Shown here piece by piece: positions 9,332-18,018 of a DNA stretch of 64,000 nucleotides (position 1 is the stretch's first letter; every line of letters starts with the position of its first letter). The stretch is taken from assembly GCA_963989385.1 (NCBI GenBank), contig OZ022515.1, positions 13,300,803 to 13,364,802 on the forward strand. The letters are read 5' to 3'. The position numbers and the translations under genes are program-made. The notes below the pieces were generated by a model that did no database searches, was not told the DNA's origin, and was given only the letters and a program-made list of their open reading frames with translations. The stretch comes from Ctena decussata (lineage: Eukaryota > Mollusca > Bivalvia > Lucinida > Lucinidae).

Positions 9332-11714
9332 GACTGATTCTGTTATGGAGATTTATGAACCATTCTTATCAGAAGGTTTTGTGTCACTAAATTGTGACTT
9401 TGCCCAGTCTACCCCTATTACTATCTTACGAGATACTGGAGCTTCTCAATCCCTTATTTTGGCAGATACCCTGCCATTTTCCGAGAAGACTTCTTCTGGG
9501 ACAAGTGTCCTTATTCAGGGTGTAGAATGTGGATTTGTTAGTGTACCGCTTCATAACATTTATTTGTCCTCAGACTTAATTTCTGGTCCAGTGGCTGTTG
9601 GTATTAGACCTTCATTACCTTTTAAAGGTGTTCACTTATTGTTAGGCAATGACCTAGCAGGAGATAAGGTTGTGGTTAATCCACTTTTGACCAACACACC
9701 TTGTGTTGATCAACCACCTGACCCCATTGAGCAGGAAATTCCTGACCTTTACCCCTCGTGTGCTGTCACTAGGGCTATGGCAAAGAAAGCCATATTGAAT
9801 GATGGGAATCAGGACATTGATTTAACTGATACTTTTATAGGTCAGTCTTTTAATGATGAGATTTCAAAATCTCTTTCACCCAGCCTGTCTGACATGCAGA
9901 CAGACTTTACTCACACCTCATCTGTGTCCAACCCAGATCACTCTCCTTCATTTTCAAATGACCAAGGTAATGACCTGCTGTCAAGGTCACAGCTTTGCAA
10001 AGAACAACACAGTGATCCTGAGATCTCACCTTTATTTGAAAGGGTTTTAGATGAGAATGACATGTCCCTGGTTCCTGTTTGCTATTATGTCAAAAATGAC
10101 ATTTTGATGAGAAAATGGCGTCCTCCTGATGTCTCAGCAGAAGACGAGTGGACTGTTAACCACCAAATTGTGGTTCCAAGGGTTTATCGCCCTGAAATTT
10201 TAAACTTAGCTCACGAAACTCCCTTGTCAGGTCATTTAGGTGTAAACAAGACCTATCACAAGATTCTTAATCATTTCTACTGGCCAGGGTTAAAATCGGA
10301 TGTTTCTAAACATTGCAAATCTTGCCATACATGTCAAATGGTAGGAAAACCTAATCAAACTATCCCTAAAGCCCATCTGCAGCCAATTCCTGCATTTGAG
10401 GAACCTTTTAGCAGAATAATTATTGATTGTGTAGGTCCTTTACCCAAAACAAAGTCAGGTTGTGAATATCTTTTGACCATAATGTGTGCTTCCACACGTT
10501 TCCCAGAAGCCATTCCACTTAGGAATATCAAGACAAAGACCATAGTTAAGGCTCTTGTTAAGTTTTTCACATTTGTAGGTCTCCCTAAATCTGTCCAGTC
10601 AGATCAAGGATCTAATTTTATGTCAGGAATATTTCAGCAAGTGATGCATGAATTAGGTATTAAGCAATATCGGTCATCAGCATATCATCCTGAAAGTCAA
10701 GGTGCCTTAGAACGATTTCATCAAACACTGAAAAACATGATCAGATCTTACTGCTTTGACACTGAAAAGGATTGGGATGAAGGCATTCATTTGCTGTTAT
10801 TTGCTGCTAGGGAATCTGTACAAGAATCTCTTGGTTTCAGCCCATTTGAGCTTGTATTTGGTCACACAGTTCGTGGACCACTGAAACTTTTGAAAGAGAA
10901 ATTTCTTTCTGATGATAACAGTTCTTTGAATTTGCTTCAGTATGTTTCTGACTTCAATAACAGATTGTCAAAAGCCTGTGAAGCTGCTCGGTCCAATCTC
11001 AAATCAGCTCAAAACAAAATGAAATTTCATTATGATGAAAATGCCAGGGAAAGAAATTTTAAACCTGGAGAGAAGGTACTTGCTCTTTTGCCAATTCCTG
11101 GCAGACCTCTGCAGGCCAGATATTACGGCCCTTACACTGTTGACAAAAAGCTCAGTGATGTAAATTATATTATCAACACACCTGGGAGGCGCAAGGATAA
11201 ACAGTTATGTCATATTAATATGTTGAAAAAGTACATTGATAGGGATAATTCAGTTGTTTCACCAATAAGTGTAGTAAATTCTGTCCCTCAGGAGCAATCT
11301 GAAATGGACTCTGAGGATATGAACTTTATAAAATCTGATCCCTCATCATCAAAACTCCAGAATTCTGACATCTTAAAGGATCTCGACCAGAAACTGTCAC
11401 ACCTGGATCCAGTCAAGAGACTTGAACTGAAACAGTTAATTCTTGAATATGAGCACTTATTTCCGGACATTCCAACCAGGACTGACAGAATCTTTCATGA
11501 TGTTGACATTGATGGCGCAAAGCCTGTGAAGCAACATCCTTATCGAATGAACCCTGTGAAGCAACAGTATCTCAGGGAAGAAATTAAATATTTGCTGGAA
11601 AATGATTTTATAGAACCAAGTCAAAGTGACTGGAGTTCTCCTTGTATTCTGGTGCCAAAACCTGATGGAACTTTTCGCATGTGTACAGACTATCGAAAAG
11701 TTAATTCTGACTAA
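9222..11714 (+). CDS. pol: Pol, first part: protease, integrase and start of reverse transcriptase
   Basis: The frame is open from 9222, with the first ATG at 9279. Counting from that ATG, the aspartic protease motif DTGAS is at residues 52-56. The integrase zinc-binding region (AHETPLSGHLG then CKSCHTC) is at about 310-350. The catalytic core has IIIDCVGPL, SDQGSNF and ALERF, with 35 residues between the second Asp and the Glu. A GPY/F-type C-terminal region (ARYYGPYTV) is near 610. The reverse transcriptase begins after a linker (KPDGTFRMCTDYRKVN) and the frame ends at TAA 11712, two codons after the conserved DYRKVN. The true start is probably by frameshift from gag. Confidence 0.9.
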   Translation, partial: RGREKNEGPKPTGLTSLRSMPQSCVQDQIPIQAKIYETDSVMEIYEPFLSEGFVSLNCDFAQSTPITILRDTGASQSLILADTLPFSEKTSSGTSVLIQGVECGFVSVPLHNIYLSSDLISGPVAVGIRPSLPFKGVHLLLGNDLAGDKVVVNPLLTNTPCVDQPPDPIEQEIPDLYPSCAVTRAMAKKAILNDGNQDIDLTDTFIGQSFNDEISKSLSPSLSDMQTDFTHTSSVSNPDHSPSFSNDQGNDLLSRSQLCKEQHSDPEISPLFERVLDENDMSLVPVCYYVKNDILMRKWRPPDVSAEDEWTVNHQIVVPRVYRPEILNLAHETPLSGHLGVNKTYHKILNHFYWPGLKSDVSKHCKSCHTCQMVGKPNQTIPKAHLQPIPAFEEPFSRIIIDCVGPLPKTKSGCEYLLTIMCASTRFPEAIPLRNIKTKTIVKALVKFFTFVGLPKSVQSDQGSNFMSGIFQQVMHELGIKQYRSSAYHPESQGALERFHQTLKNMIRSYCFDTEKDWDEGIHLLLFAARESVQESLGFSPFELVFGHTVRGPLKLLKEKFLSDDNSSLNLLQYVSDFNNRLSKACEAARSNLKSAQNKMKFHYDENARERNFKPGEKVLALLPIPGRPLQARYYGPYTVDKKLSDVNYIINTPGRRKDKQLCHINMLKKYIDRDNSVVSPISVVNSVPQEQSEMDSEDMNFIKSDPSSSKLQNSDILKDLDQKLSHLDPVKRLELKQLILEYEHLFPDIPTRTDRIFHDVDIDGAKPVKQHPYRMNPVKQQYLREEIKYLLENDFIEPSQSDWSSPCILVPKPDGTFRMCTDYRKVNSD

Positions 11715-12774
11715 AACGGATACATTTCCAATCCCACGTATTGATGACTGTATTGATCAAATTGGACAAGCCAAATATGTTACTAAATTTGATCTTCTGA
11801 AAGGATTTTGGCAAATTCCTTTGACAGACAGAGCTAAGGAGATTTCGGCATTTGTTTCACCAGATGGACTCTATCAGTATAAGGTTATGCCATTTGGTAT
11901 GAAAAACTCTCCAGCAACGTTTCAGAGACTTATAAATAGCTTGACATCTGATCTGGGTGGTTGTAAAGCATACATCGACGATGCAATCATCTTCAACGAT
12001 GAATGGAAACTACATCTACAGACTATCAGAGAATTCTTTCAAAGACTTAGTGATGCAAAATTGACAATCAATTTAGCAAAAAGTGAATTCTGTCACGCAA
12101 ATTTGACATTTCTAGGACATGTTGTGGGTCAAGGTCAGGTAAAACCTGTAGAAGCTAAAGTGGAGGCTATCTCGGATTTTCCTGTACCTACATGCAAGAG
12201 ACAACTGATGCGCTTTCTTGGTATGGCAGGATATTATAGGAAGTTCTGTAATAACTTCTCTGTAATTGCAGAACCCTTGACAAATTTGCTAGGTAAAGGA
12301 AAGAAATATATTTGGAATGAAGACTGTCAAAAGTCCTTTGATAAGCTTAAGGCCATACTTAAGAGTGCTCCAGTTCTCTTAGCACCAGACTTCAACAAAG
12401 CATTTAAAATGGCGGTAGATGCTAGTGACGTTGGTGCAGGCAGTGTTTTGATTCAGGAAGATAATGATGGTGTGGATCACCCTGTTTGTTACTTTTCTAA
12501 GAAGTTCAACAAACATCAGAGAAATTACTCTACTATTGAAAAAGAGTGTTTATCTCTCATCCTTGCTCTTCAGCAATTTGAAGTGTACTTATCTTCTTCA
12601 GCCACACCAATTGTTGTCTTCAGTGATCACAATCCATTGACCTTCATTCATAAAATGAAGAACAAAAATCAGCGGTTACTCAGGTGGAGTCTCATGTTGC
12701 AGGAGTACAATCTTGACATCAGACATATCAGAGGAAAAGATAATATTATCCCGGATGCACTTTCAAGAGCCTAA
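11700..12774 (+). CDS. pol: Pol, second part: reverse transcriptase palm/thumb and RNase H
   Basis: The frame continues the reverse transcriptase in the next reading frame from TKTDTFPIPRIDD. Visible are FDLLKGFWQIPL, the catalytic AYIDDA (YIDD at about 11971-11982), the FLGHVV block, and RNase H with AVDASDVGAGSVL, the Glu of TIEKECLS, VFSDHNPL and the terminal GKDNIIPDALSRA. The stop is TAA at 12772. The frame change relative to the upstream half lies within a few bases of 11700, inside the fingers region, where no programmed shift is expected. Confidence 0.9.
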
Positions 12775-12904
12775 ATTTGGCTATTACTACATGATGTCTG
12801 GATTAGTAGATATATATACAGTGTATATGCATTAAACTTAATTTTGTTTCATAATTGGTCATATGGCAAAAGAAAGCTTTATTTCATAAAACTTTCTTTT
12901 CCTT

Positions 12905-12916
12905 GAAGAGGGGAAG
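12905..12916 (+). promoter_or_regulatory. Polypurine tract
   Basis: GAAGAGGGGAAG lies immediately before the 3' LTR and is the expected plus-strand primer site. Confidence 0.8.
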
Positions 12917-13517
12917 TGTTATGAATATGGTGTTTAAGTTGGTGTAAATATTTTCTTTTACCATGATTTTGCAGTTTTTAGATGTTTACTAGGTTTGAAA
13001 TAAACAAGTTGTTTACACTGTACTTTAGAACATTCTGGAATAACTATTTTTAGTACTGAGAAAATATTAGACCTTTCTGTTGTAAACATTAAGAATCTTC
13101 TGGTATGAAATTATGTCAGAATTGAGTACTTTTTGGTAAGATCTATTTTTGGTTAGTTCCGGAATGTTCCTAGATATTATATAAAGAGGACAGATTTTCA
13201 TTTAGATCATCTTTGTATGAAAACTTTCACCAGTCTATAGTAAAATAAGTTATACTGGAATTTAAATATATTGGATTTGGAAATATTCATGTGCTCATAC
13301 ATACTTTATCTTCTGGGATCAGAAATTATTAAAGGACTTGTGTTTTAAATTCTGAGGGACATTCAGACTAAAATAAGGTATCGTTAATTACATATTCTCT
13401 TGATCAATTAATGACTGTTTTATTTTGATGTACAAGTAAATAAATTTTGTTAAGTTTAAAAACAGGCTTGTTGCTGGTTTACTTCCATCTTTTTGTTACC
13501 TCCGCCAGGTCGTAACA
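12917..13517 (+). repeat. 3' LTR of the Gmr1-like element
   Basis: It is 601 bp, the same length as the 5' LTR, with one substitution seen. It is followed by TTAG (13518-13521), matching 7235-7238. Confidence 0.92.
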
Positions 13518-14855
13518 TTAGTCATTCCAAATCGTTAGAAATTGTTGAGGTCACACGCCATGCTAGCTACTCGAAACGTTTGCAAAAACAACGTTTCAGA
13601 AGATGACTTTTATGTAGTAAAAGTGCTCTTTTGTTACCAAATTTGATGCAGTGGCTGTTCGGAGACTTCGAATTACACGTTATTTACAGTAAGATTCTTC
13701 CGATCACTTCAATATACTAAACGGTGTAATATTGAAAACATGTCACCTGCCGATAATGTAATCTGTAGGCCTTACGGATGTATCTGGATTCTAGCGCCAA
13801 CAATTCAAAACTACCCGGACTGAATCACTTGTAGCACCTATCACTCCAGTTACCACAAAGTTAACACATACAGGGAGCGTCATACGACACATGCGAGCGA
13901 CACATGTGAGGTATCAAAAGGATCAACACTATAGATACCTGTACGTGTATGCCTGTTGACGGATATCGGCAATTTTGACAATTTGACACACCATACGTGT
14001 AGCTGGCATGACGTGTGACCTCGACAATTTCTGACAAGTTGGAACGACTCATAGCCAGCACATCCCGATCACAGTCATCACCAGTCACAAAATGTTGACT
14101 CTTATTTAAGCGCACATTTCATAACGATTCTAACACTGAATTAGGCAGATAATTTTCAGCAACTATGTGAAATTCGTCCATGTTTGACTAACAGAAGCGG
14201 AAACAAATGGGCTATAACTCATTGGGATGGTGTTTTTGAAATTTTAACATGGAATTTCATGATATACGCAGTATGATAGCTTAATGGGACGTTGAATGAA
14301 TGATTCTTTCCAGGCAGTGGTTTAGAGAAGATGTCAATATTTCCAGCTGCAATAACTATTCAGATTTTCACTATATTTGCTTACATCACAGGCACCTCCA
14401 AGCCATTGCAGGTACCTCCAGCTGTTGTTTTGAAAAAATCAAGCCTTATTTGTAGTCAATCGACATTTACATTTGAGCAAGGAGGTTACCTTACACCAGT
14501 GTGCAGAGAAAAATAGATTCGTATGCAAGGTCACTGCATTTAAGACCAAAAACGGCCGAATCCTTTATGTTTTGAGTACTGTGGGCTGACATCAAAGCCA
14601 CTTTAAAAGTCGTATCTTTGGTTAATATGGAAAGTTCAGGGGGATATAATGTGTGACAAAACTTTATGTCTATAAGGGTCGAATAGCACTTTTTGATTTT
14701 TAATAAACTCCCTGGTTATTTTATATTTTGTCAAAAAAGAGGAAAACCTACCGTTTGTTGTCATTTTTTGGACAGTCACAGGCAGCTCCAGGTGCCTGTC
14801 ACAACTTTTTATCGGTACCTCCGCCGGAGGTACCTGTGATAGTTTACCAGGCGTG

Positions 14856-14860
14856 AGTGT
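14856..14860. repeat. Target-site duplication AGTGT, right
   Basis: It is the partner of 6121-6125. Confidence 0.65.
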
Positions 14861-15090
14861 GTAAATCTGGTATATTTTGCCCTCTCCATGAATAGAAAAA
14901 CAAAGAAAAAAGAAAAGAAAAACAAGACATGTCCGCGGTACAGGATAGCTCGCCTGACAGCGCCTTGCCCATCACATAAAAAACTTAATTTGAAACTTAA
15001 ACATTTTGCTAACGCCGACGCCGTCGCCGCCGCCACCGCCGGGGGTAGTGCAGTAGCTCTTCCTGTACATTCGTACAGGCGAGCTAAAAA
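14861..15090 (+). repeat. Right remnant of the molluscan-type repeat split by element D
   Basis: It continues the repeat begun at 5157. It contains a GCCGACGCCGTCGCCGCC-type GC-rich run (about 15015-15043) and ends near ACAGGCGAGCTAAAAAG. The overlapping open frames on both strands here reflect the triplet-like repeat and are not genes. Confidence 0.45.
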
Positions 15091-15299
15091 GATCTAGATC
15101 TTCTGCTTAAAACCGTAAATAAATTACTGGTATGCTGTCGTTTAGATCACCTATTTCATATGATGTAAATCTGTTACGTCATAAATAGAGCCGCGTGATC
15201 ACTAGCAGGGGAGACAACTTTTATGACTTCCTTTTTTTCCTCGGCTGGCATGGCCCATTTGGAGGGGGCCTTTAGAGTTAAGCAGTTTTTGTTTTTCCT

Positions 15300-15585
15300 C
15301 TTTCCTTTGGGAGTTGGTCCCGGTTTGTAGTGGCGACTGGCTAATTGGGGATGTTTATGTTGCTTCCCCTGAAGGTGTATCCATTCACCTTAATGTAATA
15401 TACTTGAAATTTACTTATTTGGAGTGGTCGGGTCAGGCGATGGTGCTGGGTAGCTTTCAGTGCCGGGGCGTCCTACACATTTGGATAAGAGTAGGATAAG
15501 GGCCAACTGTGCTTGCTCGATATAGACTGAAATACGGTCTCAAACAGCCGTTAAACCCCAAACAACCCACCGACAAACTTATTTA
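15300..15585 (+). mobile_element. SINE-like repeat, shared with 35745-36005
   Basis: Words such as GGCGATGGTGCTGG, GGGGCGTCCTAC and ATAGACTGAAATACGG followed by CAGCCGTTAAACCCCAAAC recur inverted at 35745-36005. The final part is the typical 3' tail of bivalve SINEs (tRNA-unrelated body, AAAC-rich end). Confidence 0.5.
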
Positions 15586-15997
15586 ATCCTGCAACTGTTT
15601 CTGATTTCATTTGATCGTTTCAAGGAAGGGACAACTTTGCGATGAAATTGGGAGAAAGTCTTTATTTATCTTATTTTCTATTTATTTATCATTGTTCTTT
15701 TCTATTTGTTAAACATTTTAATGAATATTAAAAGTTGTTAAATCTGCGGTGCGAACCGATGCAGAAAAAGATCAAGCACTCAGGAATAACTAGATAATAC
15801 TCACGGGTGGGAAAAGATTTTAATTGCTTAATCAGTGCGCGAAAATCCAATTAAATAGCACGCAGTCTTAATAACGTCACGTTATGATGTCCCAATGACG
15901 TCATATTTAATGACAAACTCTTCATTAGCGCTTCATTAACTAATGATGGTTTAATAAACGTTTGATACAACCGGACTTAATGCCGTCATTAACTAAT

Positions 15998-16245
15998 ATT
16001 GTGTTTTTACCCCTTTTATACTATACAATTCCCTTGTAGCTTAGAAGCAAGGCAAGAGGGATGGAAATTGAGACCGCTGTCTGTCACCGCTCTGGATTCG
16101 TGCAAAGCGCTCAGCTGTAATTCACCTAACTGCGCATGTCTGGCGGAAGTAGATAAATATCGCCCCTTGATTTGCTTCTAGTGCTACTAATCCCCGGTAC
16201 TTACATCCGGACCCGGGAATCGGGCCAAGACGATGCGTCACTACA
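15998..16245 (-). repeat. 3' LTR of element B (sense is minus strand)
   Basis: It matches 21087-21333 with scattered substitutions and one-base indels (for example AGCAAGGCAAG versus AGCAAGCAAG). The flank CTAAT lies at 15993-15997. Confidence 0.85.
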
Positions 16246-16263
16246 CTCCTCCCAACTTTATGA
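16246..16263 (-). promoter_or_regulatory. Polypurine tract of element B
   Basis: On the minus strand the sequence AAGTTGGGAGGAG runs directly into the LTR start TGTAGTGACG. Confidence 0.6.
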
Positions 16264-16429
16264 TGAAAGGTTCCACCCAGGCTGGGAAGCCGAAAAGAGA
16301 TGTGCTAGCCATAGGTCCACACACAATACCTTACCTCTTTGGTGTAGCTTACATCAACCAGGACTCTGTTGTGAACTACAAGTCCACAGGAATCTTCTTG
16401 ACAAACCATAGGCTCGTCGATGACTTCTG

Positions 16430-17790
16430 TTGACAAACTACAAGTCTGTCGTTGACTTCTGTTGACAAACTACAAGTCTGTCACTGGATATCTGTTTATA
16501 CTGGACAGATGACAGGCTACAAGACATATCATCTGGAATTCTGGATATCTGTTTATACTGGACAGATGACAGACTACAAGACATATCATCTGAGTTCTCT
16601 GTTGAAGCTGACAGATGACAGATTACAAGACATATCATCTGGGTTCTCTGTTGAAGCTGACAGATGACAGACTACAAGACATATCATCTGGATTCTCTGT
16701 TGAAGCTGACAGATGACCGACTACAAGACATGTCATCTGGATTCTCTGCTGAAACTGGCCAAATGACAAACTACAAGTCTGTCACTGACTTCTGAGCAGA
16801 CAACATGTCCGCTCAAACATTTGACATCCGGATTGCTTTGTCGACATGAGCGAGCTACAAGCCCCACTCAGCTGGAAGTTGACATGAGCGAGCTACAAGC
16901 CCTCCTCAACTGGAACTTGACATGAGCGAGCTATAAGCCCAGCTCAACAGGAACTTGACATGAGCGAGCTATAAGCCCAGCTCATCCTGAACTTGACATG
17001 AGCGAGCTATTAGCCTAGCTCAACTGGAACTTGACATGAGCGAGCTATAAGCCCAGCTCACCTGGATGCTGACTTGACGGCAACATCTCATGAGCGAGCT
17101 ACAAGCCCAGCTCACCTGGATGTTGACATGACCACTCTCTTGAGCGAGCTACAAGCCCAGCTCAACTGGAATGGATTACTGCTGTCCATGAAGCTTTCTT
17201 TTAAATCTTCCTCGCCTGACTATAAGTCTCGGCTCGGACAGATCTTTCTTTTAAATCTTCCTCGCCTGACTACAAGTCTCGGCTCGGACAGATCTTTCTT
17301 TTAAATCTTCCTCGCCTGACTACAAGTCTCGGCTCGGACAGATCTGGTGGATAGCAGAGTAACCTCTCTCTGTGGGGATCTCTTTCCCTGACTACAAGTC
17401 CGGGAGCGAGCATCCATCTGTTGTGGCTGTTGAGGTTCTTTTCTTGGCTCTTTCCCTGACTACCTCTTTTGAGGTTCTTTTCTTGAGGATCTCTTTCCCT
17501 GACTACAAGTCTGGGAGCGAGCATCCATCAATCCATCATGGCAGAGTAGTCTTGAAATCCAAATGTAGCATCCTGCGCAGGTTCCACAGGTGATTCCTGA
17601 CACCGGTGACTTCTGAAGGTATTTCCTGACACCAGTAACCTTCTTTCTGTACTTCTGACATCACAGTCTTATCACCCTGGTTGACGTCTATGGACCATTC
17701 TTGGACAGGTTCCAAAGGTAATTCCTAACACCGGTAACCACTGAAGGTATTTCCTGACACCGGTAACCTTTCCTGTTTCCTGTACTTCAA
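16430..17790. repeat. Mosaic of short tandem arrays between the gag ORF and the 3' LTR of element B
   Basis: At least four different arrays follow one another. About 16440-16790 has units around CAGATGACAGACTACAAGAC. About 16840-17170 has units around TGAGCGAGCTATAAGCCCAG with period near 38. About 17185-17345 has 56-bp units with CTTCCTCGCCTGACTACAAG. About 17370-17780 has CTTTCCCTGACTACAAGTC and TTTCCTGACACCGGTAACC units. The word ACTACAAG(T/A)C recurs in most of them. No coding capacity was recognised. Confidence 0.75.
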
Positions 17791-18018
17791 CAACTCAGTT
17801 AAACTTGAGTGATCTGACTGGACTGTGAAGATTCAACTCAACAGTTTTCACCTGATGAACCTGTTCTCTTTCCTCCCCTATTTACTTTAAAGGCCTTTCC
17901 TTACTGTGTGGGATTCCTATCCCGACCTTGGTCCTCAGAATCTTCTGACTTGTTCTCCTGCTTTTTTCTAAGCCATGCTTGATAGACTCTGCAATCTTTC
18001 TTCATATGTCCGAATTTC

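Larger units (their letters stand above)
7239..13517 (+). mobile_element. Gmr1-like Ty3/gypsy LTR retrotransposon, full length
   Basis: The element is 6,279 bp with two 601-bp LTRs, TTAG target duplications (7235-7238 and 13518-13521), a primer-binding site, a polypurine tract, gag and pol. The pol order is protease, integrase, reverse transcriptase, RNase H. In Ty3/gypsy elements integrase normally comes last; integrase before reverse transcriptase with gypsy-type sequences is the hallmark of the Gmr1 group, first described in deuterostomes. The LTRs differ at one position I can see, so the insertion is recent. The coding region is nonetheless broken by an in-frame TGA in gag (9155) and a frame change inside reverse transcriptase (about 11700). 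Confidence 0.9.
6126..14855. mobile_element. Fold-back DNA element with ~0.9-1.2 kb inverted arms (element D), itself split by an LTR retrotransposon
   Basis: The left terminus CACGCCTGGTAAACTATCAC (6126) is matched inverted at 14855. AGTGT flanks both sides (6121-6125 and 14856-14860) as a 5-bp target duplication. The arms pair over most of 6126-7238 plus about 13522-13590 against about 13985-14855, leaving a loop of roughly 390 bp (13600-13985). Without the inserted LTR element it would be about 2.45 kb. The left arm holds about 330 bp with no partner in the right arm (about 6720-7100), including a possible two-exon reading frame. No transposase was recognised. Confidence 0.75.

Noticed and set aside
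7239..13517. Endogenous retrovirus with env
   Set aside because: No open frame follows RNase H; the 140 bp between the pol stop and the 3' LTR has no coding capacity, so it is an LTR retrotransposon without env.
14809..15097. Small Ala-rich proteins on both strands
   Set aside because: Due to a GCCGCC-type triplet run in a dispersed repeat.
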